From assembly GCA_903821905.1 (NCBI GenBank), contig CAIJMQ010000066.1:1-24747 (forward strand): DNA of 24,747 bases, given 5' to 3'. The notes under the pieces are model-generated. The model had not been told where the DNA came from, made no database searches, and saw only the letters and a list, made by a program, of their open reading frames with translations. Positions 14,460 through 21,582 of the stretch are shown in pieces. Position numbers and translations under genes: made by a program. This DNA comes from an uncultured bacterium. GTDB taxonomy: Bacteria > CAIJMQ01. Each line of letters starts with the position of its first letter. Position 1 is the first letter of the stretch.

Positions 14460-16028
14460 GTGGAAGATACTACATTTAAAAAAAGAGATTTGAATTGGAA
14501 CATGTATTCATTGGTCCTTATTGGACTGATTCTATTCCTGCAGATTTTTCACTCTTACCAATACCCGCAGTTTTTAGATGAATATTTTCACCTTCACTCT
14601 GCTTGGGCTATTGAATATTGGAAGGGTTTTTCCTGTGTGGATTTGTTGCAGGATGCTCCTGTGGGAAGACCGAATTTGTACCCGCCATTTTATCATTCTC
14701 TAATACAAGTGGTTCACCAGACAGGAGTGGACTGGATCACAATCTCAAAGATATTTTCTGTACTCATAGTCCCATTGTTCTGTTTGGTTTTTTATTTTAT
14801 ATTCAAGGATTTAATTTCGGATATATTCGGGTTTATTTTTGTCCTGCTTGTTTTCTCAAATTATGGATTTTTTGATTCATTGATTAACAATATACCTGCA
14901 ACAATTTCCATTATTTTCTGGGGGATAAGCTTTTTTCTTTTTATAAAGAACAGATTCTTGACTTCATCTTTGTTTTTAGCTTTGTGTTTTTATACGCACC
15001 CCATTTTGGGATACGTAGAGTTTATCATGTTGTTTATATGGGCTATCTGGTCCAAGAGGTCAAAGGCGGTTTATTATTTATTGTCTCTGATTATCGCCTC
15101 GCCCTTTATATTTCATCAGTTTTATAATATGAAATATTTTTCTTTTCGGGAAAATTTACATGGGAATTGGTTCTTGGAGTTAAAATTTGTGGAAATTTCC
15201 TTATGCAGTGCGGGAATTATTATCGCTGTCGCTTCTAAAGACAAAAGAGATATAATTAAACTGTTTTTGCTGGCGATGATTTCCGGTGCTATTTTTTCTA
15301 TACTTCCAGGATACAGAGATAGAATTGTTGTTTCTCAAGGTTTTTTCCCCGTAATATTTTTCGCAGCATACTCTGTCTATTATCTTTTTGAAAGAATGTC
15401 GAACCTTAAAAAAAAGATAATACTTCTTTTGAGTATTTTTCTATTTTTTGTATTTCTAAGCCCTTCTTTTCTGTCTTCAAAAGAAGAAAAAAGGTTTGTT
15501 TTATTTGATTCCTTCTTTGTGAATTCCCTTAAAGATGTATTTAGCCAGAGGTCTCACGGTTTTAGTATATGGTCTGCTAAAACTTATGAACCGATTATTT
15601 CTATTATAAAAGGGAACACTGTCCAGGAAGATATTATTTATTCCAATATGTATTCCTTGAGTGTTATGTTTTCTTTGCTTACTGAGCGCCGCACAGCTTC
15701 GGCATTGTTTAGCGAAGCAAAGCCTTTTTTGGATTTTGACAGAGTAGGTGTTTCCAAAATAGTAATACACTTAAAAGATTTAGAACCCCAAAAGGATTCG
15801 GAAGTTTTAAATTATTTTTCCCGGAAAAACTTTACATTGATTGCAGATTTGCCGCTATTTTATATATTCAAGAACCCCAATCCCTTGCAGATTAAAAGTA
15901 TAGATAAGCAAGTTATTATAGACCTTAAAGTGTTGTATGGTTTCTGGACAGCCATTTTTTGTTTAATAACCTTTTCTTATATATGGGAAAGTAGGTGTAA
16001 TAAAAATATAAGGAAGGAAGTGAAATGA
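14460..16028 (+). CDS. Multi-pass membrane protein, GT-C glycosyltransferase-like
   Basis: A 522-residue polytopic protein I assign only to the GT-C-like fold. The start is taken as GTG at 14460, because GGAG lies five nt before it and the frame upstream overlaps the TPR gene; a longer start at 14385 would overlap by 65 nt. After the first helix (MYSLVLIGLILFLQIF) comes PQFLDEYFHLHSAWAIEYWKG, with an acidic pair (Asp40-Glu41) at the place where GT-C enzymes keep their catalytic Asp/Glu. About ten helices follow, then a soluble C-terminal part (about 350-490) and a last helix near 500-520. It lies 10 nt after the TMTC-like gene. Probably a partner enzyme using polyprenyl-linked sugar; neither donor nor acceptor is known. 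Confidence 0.65.
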   Translation: MEDTTFKKRDLNWNMYSLVLIGLILFLQIFHSYQYPQFLDEYFHLHSAWAIEYWKGFSCVDLLQDAPVGRPNLYPPFYHSLIQVVHQTGVDWITISKIFSVLIVPLFCLVFYFIFKDLISDIFGFIFVLLVFSNYGFFDSLINNIPATISIIFWGISFFLFIKNRFLTSSLFLALCFYTHPILGYVEFIMLFIWAIWSKRSKAVYYLLSLIIASPFIFHQFYNMKYFSFRENLHGNWFLELKFVEISLCSAGIIIAVASKDKRDIIKLFLLAMISGAIFSILPGYRDRIVVSQGFFPVIFFAAYSVYYLFERMSNLKKKIILLLSIFLFFVFLSPSFLSSKEEKRFVLFDSFFVNSLKDVFSQRSHGFSIWSAKTYEPIISIIKGNTVQEDIIYSNMYSLSVMFSLLTERRTASALFSEAKPFLDFDRVGVSKIVIHLKDLEPQKDSEVLNYFSRKNFTLIADLPLFYIFKNPNPLQIKSIDKQVIIDLKVLYGFWTAIFCLITFSYIWESRCNKNIRKEVK

Positions 16029-16170
16029 TAACCAAAAAATATTGATGGTAGACAATGAATCTTTTTTGAGGGATATAATAAGTACTCAACTTGAAGCTGA
16101 AGGCTACGATGTTGTTCAGGCAACCAATGGGTTAGAAGGATTAGAAAAAGCGAATGAACTTATTGGCTAG
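16025..16170 (+). pseudogene. Truncated, frameshifted response-regulator receiver fragment
   Basis: An ATG at 16025 overlaps the stop of the preceding gene (ATGA) and follows AGGAAGG, as a real start would. In the ATG frame a stop comes after six codons. One base off, past a run of six A (16034-16039), the reading becomes KILMVDNESFLRDIISTQLEAEGYDVV and on through QATNGLEGLEKANELIG, ending at TAG 16170. This is the first ~45 residues of a REC domain: the acidic pocket is VDNE, where VDDE is usual. The segment that should hold the phosphorylated aspartate (...PDLIILD) is missing. Adding one A to the homopolymer would restore the frame. It is a decayed response regulator, or a frameshift plus truncation caused by sequencing; the truncation makes decay more likely. 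Confidence 0.75.
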
Positions 16171-16245
16171 CGGATATTTATCTTTACTTTATATATTTCC
16201 AAAGAAAGTTATAAATCACACTTCTAATCTTTATGATGCAAAGTT

Positions 16246-16274
16246 TTGACATTATACGGTTAACTGCTTATAAT
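16246..16274 (+). promoter_or_regulatory. Perfect-consensus sigma-70 promoter of groEL
   Basis: TTGACA (16246-16251), 17-nt spacer, TATAAT (16269-16274): full consensus. The predicted start near 16281 gives a ~70-nt leader containing a CCG-TTT-CGG hairpin and a CCTCT...AGAGG pair (16276-16312). No CIRCE inverted repeat (TTAGCACTC-N9-GAGTGCTAA) is present here. Confidence 0.85.
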
Positions 16275-16351
16275 ACCTCTCCGTTTCGGAAGGTTTTCTT
16301 ATCATAAAGAGGCAATCTTCTATTTACAGGTTATAAAGGAGGTAATGTAGT

Positions 16352-17950
16352 ATGGCTAAACAGTTAATTTATAGAGAAGAGGCAAGAGAAGCATTAGAGA
16401 GAGGAATTAATATCTTAGCAAAGGCGGTCAAAGCAAGTTTTGGTCCCAAAGGCAGGAATGTAATACTCGACAAAAAATGGGGTTCTCCTACTATTACAAA
16501 TGATGGAGTTACCATTGCTAAAGAAGTTGAACTAAAAGATCCTTATGAGAATGCTGGAGCACAATTACTGAAAGAAGTTGCGGAAAAGACATCTGATATC
16601 GCAGGGGATGGAACTACTACTGCTGTTGTTTTGGCACAGGCAATATTCAAACAGGGAATGAAGAATATTACTGCTGGTGCTAATCCTATGGTTTTGAAAA
16701 GAGGAATTGAGAAAGCAGTAAATACAGTAATTGATGAACTTAAAAAACATGCTCAAAAAATAGAGAAAAAAGAGGAAATGATACAAGTTGCGTCTATTTC
16801 GGCCCATAATGATAAAAAAGTTGGAGAGCTTATTGCAGATGCAATGGAGAAAGTTGGTAAAGAAGGTGTCATTACTGTTGAAGAAGGAGAGAAGCTTGAG
16901 ACTCAACTGGACGTTGTGGAAGGAATGCAGTTTGATAGAGGCTACCTTTCCCCATATTTTATTAATGACCCGGATAATATGGAAGTTTTTTTAGAAGACC
17001 CTTATATTCTTATTCACGAGACAAAAATTTCGGCTGTTCAGGATCTTGTACCTATACTTGAAAAAATAGGTAATGCTCGAAAGCCACTCTTGATAATAGC
17101 AGAAGAGGTTGATGGTGAAGCACTGGCTGTTTTAGTGGTTAACAAATTGAAAGGGATAATCCAATGTTGTGCAGTAAAAGCCCCTGGGTATGGAGACAAA
17201 AGAAAAGCAATGATGGAAGATATAGCGATACTCACGGGAGGAGAGTTTATCTCGGGGGATTTAGGCAGAAAACTTGAATCTGTAACTTTGAAAAACCTCG
17301 GAAGAGCAAAAAGTGTGAGAATTGATAAGGATAATACTACCATAATAGAAGGCAAGGGTAACCCAAAAGATTTAAAAGGAAGAATTGAACAGATAAAGAG
17401 AGAAATTAAAGATACCACATCTGATTATGATAGAGAAAAATTAGAGGAAAGACTTGCCAAATTGGCTGGAGGGGTTGCAGTTATTAGAGTTGGTGCAGCC
17501 ACAGAAATAGAGATGAAATCAAAGAAGGCATTAATGGAAGATGCTCTTCATGCTACCAGAGCTGCAGTGGAAGAAGGCATAGTTCCCGGTGGTGGAGTAG
17601 CTTTACTGCGATGTATACCCGCCTTAGAAAAAATGTCTCTTGAGGGAGATGAAGCAATTGGTTTGGATATAATTAAAAGAGCATTGGAAGAACCGATAAG
17701 ACAAATAGCTATTAATGCGGGATTTGACGGTTCTGTAATTGCTAACAAGGTAAAAGAATCCGGATTTAATGAAGGATTCGATGCCAATAAAGGTGAATTC
17801 GTGAATATGATTAAGGCGGGCATTATAGACCCTGTGAAAGTTACGCGTTCTGCTTTGAAGAATGCAGCTTCTATATCAGCCCTTATACTCACGACTGAGA
17901 CTTTAATTACGGAGAAGGTAAAAGAAGAAGAGGAAGAAAAGAAAAAATAA
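16352..17950 (+). CDS. groEL: Chaperonin GroEL (60 kDa)
   Basis: The ATP-driven tetradecameric chaperonin. Landmarks in 532 residues are [31 protein letters not shown], the nucleotide-binding [13 protein letters not shown] (Asp86 corresponds to E. coli Asp87), the apical-domain start [40 protein letters not shown], and the equatorial return [23 protein letters not shown]. The tail ends in EEEEEKKK and lacks the Gly-Gly-Met repeats found in E. coli. The N-terminus [16 protein letters not shown] is also somewhat divergent. A strong ribosome site AAAGGAGG precedes the ATG. No groES gene lies upstream or downstream in this window; the preceding item is a REC fragment on the same strand. Identification is certain; the lone setting suggests a relocated gene or a second groEL copy. 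Confidence 0.98.
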   Translation: MAKQLIYREEAREALERGINILAKAVKASFGPKGRNVILDKKWGSPTITNDGVTIAKEVELKDPYENAGAQLLKEVAEKTSDIAGDGTTTAVVLAQAIFKQGMKNITAGANPMVLKRGIEKAVNTVIDELKKHAQKIEKKEEMIQVASISAHNDKKVGELIADAMEKVGKEGVITVEEGEKLETQLDVVEGMQFDRGYLSPYFINDPDNMEVFLEDPYILIHETKISAVQDLVPILEKIGNARKPLLIIAEEVDGEALAVLVVNKLKGIIQCCAVKAPGYGDKRKAMMEDIAILTGGEFISGDLGRKLESVTLKNLGRAKSVRIDKDNTTIIEGKGNPKDLKGRIEQIKREIKDTTSDYDREKLEERLAKLAGGVAVIRVGAATEIEMKSKKALMEDALHATRAAVEEGIVPGGGVALLRCIPALEKMSLEGDEAIGLDIIKRALEEPIRQIAINAGFDGSVIANKVKESGFNEGFDANKGEFVNMIKAGIIDPVKVTRSALKNAASISALILTTETLITEKVKEEEEEKKK

Positions 17951-17981
17951 CCTGATAATTAACAAATAACCAACTAAAACA

Positions 17982-18083
17982 ATGGGAAGAAAAAATAGGA
18001 ATCGTCAAAGAAAAAAAAACAAATTAAGATGGCGCTCCAAAAAGGCAAGTCATCGTGTATTGCCTGGAATGGGTAAAGGGTAA
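17982..18083 (+). CDS. Candidate small, very basic ORF (33 aa)
   Basis: MGRKNRNRQRKKNKLRWRSK continues with KASHRVLPGMGKG and then stops. About 14 of 33 residues are Arg or Lys, like the extended tails of ribosomal or nucleic-acid-binding proteins. It starts 31 nt after groEL ends and stops 9 nt before the shared convergent hairpin, so it would fit inside the groEL transcript. No Shine-Dalgarno precedes the ATG (AACCAACTAAAACA), which weakens it. I do not recognise a family. An A-rich stretch can give Lys/Arg-rich frames by chance, but the Trp, His, Pro and Gly content is not typical of simple A-tracts. Confidence 0.4.
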   Translation: MGRKNRNRQRKKNKLRWRSKKASHRVLPGMGKG

Positions 18084-18092
18084 TAAATAGTT

Positions 18093-18121
18093 TCCAGTAT
18101 TTGGCGGTAACAATTACTGGA
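18093..18121. terminator. Hairpin between convergent groEL and lon
   Basis: TCCAGTA (18093-18099) pairs with TACTGGA (18115-18121) around a 15-nt loop, followed on the plus strand by CATTATTTATTTA and preceded on the other side by A/T-rich sequence. It lies 2 nt from the lon stop and can serve both converging transcripts; it lacks a strong GC stem, so termination efficiency is unclear. Confidence 0.5.
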
Positions 18122-18123
18122 CA

Positions 18124-20469
18124 TTATTTATTTAGGGCGTGTACAAGAACTTCATCAAGGCTTTTGACGAAAATAAATTTCAATCTCTTTTTAACGTGAG
18201 CAGGAATCTCCTCTAAGTCTTTCTCGTTTCTCGCCGGTAAAATTACCTCTTTTATTGCTGCTCGGGAAGCAGCAAGAACTTTTTCTTTAATTCCGCCAAC
18301 TGGAAGAACTTTCCCTTTTAAAGTAATCTCGCCTGTCATTGCTACATCATATTTCACTAATCTGCCGGTTAAAAGAGATACCAATGATGTGGCAATAGCG
18401 ACTCCTGCCGAAGGTCCGTCTTTAGGTACAGCACCATGTGGTACATGTATATGTATATCGTATTTTTCAAAGAAATTCTCATCAATCTTTAGTTTCTTTG
18501 CTTTAGAACGCACATAAGAAAGAGCAGCTTTTGCCGATTCCTGCATAGTTTGTCCTAACTGTCCGGTTAAAGTAAGTCCTTTCTTGCCCCTCATTTTATT
18601 TGTTTCTATAAAAAGTATTTCTCCGCCTTGAGGTGTCCAAGCCAGTCCTGTTGCTACACCAGGTTCAGAAGTGCGTTCAGCAGTTTCAGAGAAAAACTTC
18701 ATTGACCCAAGATAAGAAGCAACGTCCTTTTCATCAACTTTAAAAGGTCCTTTTTTACCTTTAACTATTTCTTTGGCAATCTTTCTTAGGATATTAGCAA
18801 TTTCCCTTTCTGCATTTCTCACCCCTGCTTCCCGGGTATATTCTCTTATAATTTTTTGGATGGCGGAATCGGACATCTTTATATTCTCCGGTTTTAACCC
18901 GTTTTCTTTTATCTGGCGGGGCAGTAGAAACCTTTTAGCAATTATCATTTTTTCTTCTTCGGAATAGCCGGGTAGTTCCAGCACTTCCATCCTATCTCGC
19001 AGTGCAGGGGGGATAGTATCTAAAATATTTGCTGTGGTGATAAACATTACCTTGGAAAGGTCAAAAGAAACATCCAGATAATGGTCACTAAAAGAATGAT
19101 TTTGTTCGGGGTCTAAAACCTCAAGCAATGCAGACGATGGGTCTCCCCTAAAATCAATACCAATCTTATCTACTTCATCTAACATAAAGACAGGATTATT
19201 TGTCCCGGCTCGTCTTACACCCTGTATTATTCTTCCTGGCAAAGCTCCTATATATGTTCTTCTGTGTCCCCTGATTTCTGCTTCATCTCTTATCCCTCCC
19301 AGAGACAATCTGATAAATTTTCTCCCCAAAGCTCTTGCAATAGAATGACCTAAAGATGTTTTTCCTACGCCTGGTGGCCCTAGGAAACAAAGAATAGGAC
19401 CCTTCGTTTCTTTCTTCAGTTTTCTTACAGCTAAAAATTCAAGAATTCTATCTTTTACTTTGTCCAGGTCATAATGGTCTTCGTTTAGAATTTTAGCAGC
19501 GCGTTCTATATCAAGTTTATCCTTTGTGCTTTTCTTCCAAGGAACTGAAACAAGCCAGTCAAGATATGTACGGATAACATGATACTCGGCAGCCTGAGGA
19601 GGCAATTTATCAAGTCTATCAAGTTCTCTCTTTGCCTCTTTCATTGCATCTTGGCTCATACCGGATTCTTCAATCTGTTTCTTCAGTTCTTTAATTTCTA
19701 TTGTATGTTCATCTTCTTCGCCGAGTTCTTTCTTGATGGCTTCTAGTTGTTGTCTTAAGAAATACTCTCGCTGTGCTTTACCGAGTTTTGATTTTGTTTC
19801 CTCCTGGATTTTTGACTGCAGCTGTAGAACTTCCAACTCTTTATTCAATGATACAGCTACTTTATTCAGTCTTTCCATCGGGTCAAGAGTTTCCAGTATA
19901 TCTTGTTGTTCTTTTGGTTCCAAAGAAATATTGGCAGCAATAAAGTCGGCAAGTTTTCCGGGCTCTTGAATATTAAGCGCCGTGATATAACTTTCTTCTT
20001 CTGGAATTCTGGGTGATAAGGATACTGTTTTTTGAAATTGGCTTAAAAGATTTCTCATCCTGGCTTCTATTTCCGGTGTTTTCACAGTCTTTGGCTCGCT
20101 TATTGTGTGAACATCAGCTTTAATGTAAGGTTCTTTTTGTGTAAATTTCCCGATACTTATTCTTTCAATACCCTGGACTAATAAATGAACAGTATTAGTA
20201 GGCAGTTTAAACATTTTTACAACCCGTGCTATGGTCCCGATTTTATATAAATCCTCAAACTTAGGCTCGTCATCTGTCTTTTTCTTTTGTAACACTAACC
20301 CACAGAATTTTTCTCCCACAGATACATCGTCTACCAATTTGATGTTTGCGGGTTTCCCTACGGTTATTGGAACAACCATTCCCGGAAAAACGACAGTATC
20401 CCTCAAAGGCAGAATAGGAAGTTCAGTCGGTATTTTTAATTCAACATCCATCATGCTTTCTTCAGCCAT
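18124..20469 (-). CDS. lon: ATP-dependent protease Lon (LonA type)
   Basis: A cytosolic AAA+ serine protease that degrades misfolded and regulatory proteins. The 781 residues show the LON N-terminal substrate domain (LPILPLRDTVVFPGM onward), the coiled-coil region near 210-285 (REYFLRQQLEAIKKELG), and the Walker A motif GPPGVGKT (364-371). They also show Walker B FMLDEVDKIG (about 428-437), the sensor and arginine finger region, and the protease domain with catalytic Ser687 in KDGPSAG and Lys728 in GGIKEK. Length and architecture are typical of bacterial LonA, so it should be fully active. GAGG lies before the ATG. The gene follows hsp20 by 16 nt and is therefore expected to be transcribed with it from the palindrome-bearing promoter region at 20964-21014. 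Confidence 0.98.
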   Translation of the reverse strand: MAEESMMDVELKIPTELPILPLRDTVVFPGMVVPITVGKPANIKLVDDVSVGEKFCGLVLQKKKTDDEPKFEDLYKIGTIARVVKMFKLPTNTVHLLVQGIERISIGKFTQKEPYIKADVHTISEPKTVKTPEIEARMRNLLSQFQKTVSLSPRIPEEESYITALNIQEPGKLADFIAANISLEPKEQQDILETLDPMERLNKVAVSLNKELEVLQLQSKIQEETKSKLGKAQREYFLRQQLEAIKKELGEEDEHTIEIKELKKQIEESGMSQDAMKEAKRELDRLDKLPPQAAEYHVIRTYLDWLVSVPWKKSTKDKLDIERAAKILNEDHYDLDKVKDRILEFLAVRKLKKETKGPILCFLGPPGVGKTSLGHSIARALGRKFIRLSLGGIRDEAEIRGHRRTYIGALPGRIIQGVRRAGTNNPVFMLDEVDKIGIDFRGDPSSALLEVLDPEQNHSFSDHYLDVSFDLSKVMFITTANILDTIPPALRDRMEVLELPGYSEEEKMIIAKRFLLPRQIKENGLKPENIKMSDSAIQKIIREYTREAGVRNAEREIANILRKIAKEIVKGKKGPFKVDEKDVASYLGSMKFFSETAERTSEPGVATGLAWTPQGGEILFIETNKMRGKKGLTLTGQLGQTMQESAKAALSYVRSKAKKLKIDENFFEKYDIHIHVPHGAVPKDGPSAGVAIATSLVSLLTGRLVKYDVAMTGEITLKGKVLPVGGIKEKVLAASRAAIKEVILPARNEKDLEEIPAHVKKRLKFIFVKSLDEVLVHALNK

Positions 20470-20485
20470 ACTTTTGCCTCAATTA

Positions 20486-20938
20486 TTATTCAATAAATAT
20501 TTTTATATGATGAATCTTTCCCTCTTTAGCTTTTGGTAATTTTACTTCCAGTATCCCATTGCTAATTGTTGCGCTTATCGGTTTCTTTTCGTCAATAGGT
20601 GTAATCAACTGGATGATTGCTTCAAAAGGACCATAATTTATTTCCATTTGTCTGTAGGCAATTTTCCCTTCCGGGCAAGTTTCTCTTCTGATTCCGTGTA
20701 TTATCAGCCTGTCTTCTTCGTTGAAAATTTTAATGTCTTCCTTTTTAACCCCGGCAAGTTCCACTTTTATTACTAAATCTTTCTGTGTTTCATATACATC
20801 GGTATATGGATGCCACGGCTTGTGAAGCGGAGAAGGAAAGAAATAATTTCGGAAGGTAGAAAGATGACGGAAAACTTTTTCCATCTCATTTTCCATTTGT
20901 TTTATATCTTTGGAAATTTCATCCTTAAATAATGGCAT
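20486..20938 (-). CDS. Small heat-shock protein, Hsp20/alpha-crystallin family
   Basis: An ATP-independent holdase that keeps unfolding proteins soluble. The 150 residues have an N-terminal arm with an amphipathic helix (ISKDIKQMENEMEKVFRHL), and an alpha-crystallin domain at about 43-137. That domain runs from PYTDVYETQKDLVIKVELAG to the conserved GILEVKLPKA, with the beta-6 loop in between. The C-terminal IKI (145-147) is the I-x-I motif that docks neighbouring subunits in oligomers. GAGG precedes the ATG. It heads an hsp20-lon pair in which captured substrates could be handed to the protease encoded 16 nt downstream. The 80-bp upstream gap carries paired palindromes that overlap a likely -35 box, so repression by an unknown heat-shock regulator is plausible. 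Confidence 0.95.
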   Translation of the reverse strand: MPLFKDEISKDIKQMENEMEKVFRHLSTFRNYFFPSPLHKPWHPYTDVYETQKDLVIKVELAGVKKEDIKIFNEEDRLIIHGIRRETCPEGKIAYRQMEINYGPFEAIIQLITPIDEKKPISATISNGILEVKLPKAKEGKIHHIKIFIE

Positions 20939-20963
20939 AATTATCCTCTATCTTTACGTTAAA

Positions 20964-20992
20964 ATCTTACCACAAGAAATTGTTGTATACAA
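20964..20992 (-). promoter_or_regulatory. Candidate hsp20-lon promoter
   Basis: Minus-strand TTGTAT (20992-20987), 17-nt spacer, TAAGAT (20969-20964). Both boxes are only partly consensus. The predicted start near 20957 leaves about 19 nt to the hsp20 ATG, enough for the ribosome site. The -35 lies inside the palindrome cluster. Confidence 0.4.
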
Positions 20993-21014
20993 TTCGACAA
21001 TTTCCGGAAATTGT
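20978..21014. promoter_or_regulatory. Paired palindromic operator upstream of hsp20-lon
   Basis: Two adjacent inverted repeats share the half-site AATTGT. The first is AATTGT-N5-ACAATT (20978-20994), containing the perfect TTGTATACAA. The second is the 18-bp perfect palindrome ACAATTTCCGGAAATTGT (20997-21014), extended by matching TC/GA after one mismatch. GAAATTGTTG also occurs as a direct repeat (20976-20985 and 21007-21016), 31 bp apart, about three helical turns. The layout is typical of cooperative repressor binding. It does not match the CIRCE, HspR/HAIR or CtsR consensus sequences. Confidence 0.6.
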
Positions 21015-21018
21015 TGAT

Positions 21019-21522
21019 TTATATCGCCTTCTCCAATTGTAATAATTTTCTTTTTATATCTTCTCCGGGACCGTATTGTCCGAGATTCCCGTCTGATTTA
21101 ATCACTCTGTGACATGGGATAAAGAGCGGGATTGGGTTGTTGGCAACAACATTTCCGACTGCACGCACAGCAGTTGGCTTTCCTACCTCACGGGCAATGA
21201 ATTTGTATGAGCACATCTTGCCATAGGGGATTTTCCACACACTTCTCAATACATTAAGTTGGAAAGGAGTTCCTTCTAAAACCATACTGCTTTTAAATAC
21301 TTTTAAATTTCCTTTCAGGTAAAAATTCAACTCTTTTATTGCCTTGCTGTTCTTTTTTTCTGACTTTACGAGTTTATATCCCGGAAATTTTTGTTTTAGT
21401 TTCTTTAAAAAAGCATTTTCTTTTATCCCTATATCTATAAACACTATACCATGGTGGGAAGAAGCAATGCCGATTTTACCGATATAAGACTTCAGGAAAG
21501 AATAGAAAATCTTACTTTGCAT
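21019..21522 (-). CDS. ogt: Methylated-DNA--protein-cysteine methyltransferase (Ogt/MGMT)
   Basis: A suicide DNA-repair protein that moves the alkyl group from O6-methylguanine or O4-methylthymine to its own cysteine. The active-site motif IPCHRV carries the acceptor cysteine (Cys137 from the chosen start), followed by GNLGQYGPGEDIKRKLLQLE. The helix-turn-helix CSYKFIAREVGKPTAVRAVG with the Arg finger is intact. The ~167-residue length is usual for the single-domain Ogt type. The start is taken as the ATG at 21522 rather than the upstream ATG at 21588, because family homology begins there and TATAAT lies 7 nt upstream with no ribosome site, suggesting a leaderless transcript. It is divergent from the DUF1343 gene and upstream of hsp20-lon on the same strand. 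Confidence 0.93.
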   Translation of the reverse strand: MQSKIFYSFLKSYIGKIGIASSHHGIVFIDIGIKENAFLKKLKQKFPGYKLVKSEKKNSKAIKELNFYLKGNLKVFKSSMVLEGTPFQLNVLRSVWKIPYGKMCSYKFIAREVGKPTAVRAVGNVVANNPIPLFIPCHRVIKSDGNLGQYGPGEDIKRKLLQLEKAI

Positions 21523-21529
21523 TTTGGAA

Positions 21530-21535
21530 ATTATA
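21530..21535 (-). promoter_or_regulatory. -10 box of leaderless ogt promoter
   Basis: TATAAT on the minus strand, 7 nt before the ATG at 21522; the -35 is weak (TTAAGT at 21558-21553 with a 17-nt spacer). No Shine-Dalgarno lies between the box and the ATG. It overlaps the divergent promoter of the DUF1343 gene. Confidence 0.5.
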
Positions 21536-21547
21536 TCACGTTGCCTA

Positions 21548-21576
21548 TTGCCACTTAACTGTCTTGTGTGTAGAAT
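21548..21576 (+). promoter_or_regulatory. Leaderless promoter of the DUF1343/NamZ gene
   Basis: TTGCCA (21548-21553), 17-nt spacer, TAGAAT (21571-21576), each 5 of 6 to consensus. Only 6 nt separate the -10 box from the ATG at 21583, so transcription would begin at the start codon. No ribosome site is present. Confidence 0.65.
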
Positions 21577-21582
21577 TAAACA

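Noticed and set aside
16275-16351. Possible CIRCE or RNA thermometer in the groEL leader
   Set aside because: No TTAGCACTC/GAGTGCTAA repeat. The CCTCT...AGAGG pair does not cover the ribosome site, so thermometer action is not supported.
16565-16906. Minus-strand open frame of 113 codons inside groEL
   Set aside because: Antisense of a highly conserved coding sequence; Cys/Phe/Asn-rich shadow composition.
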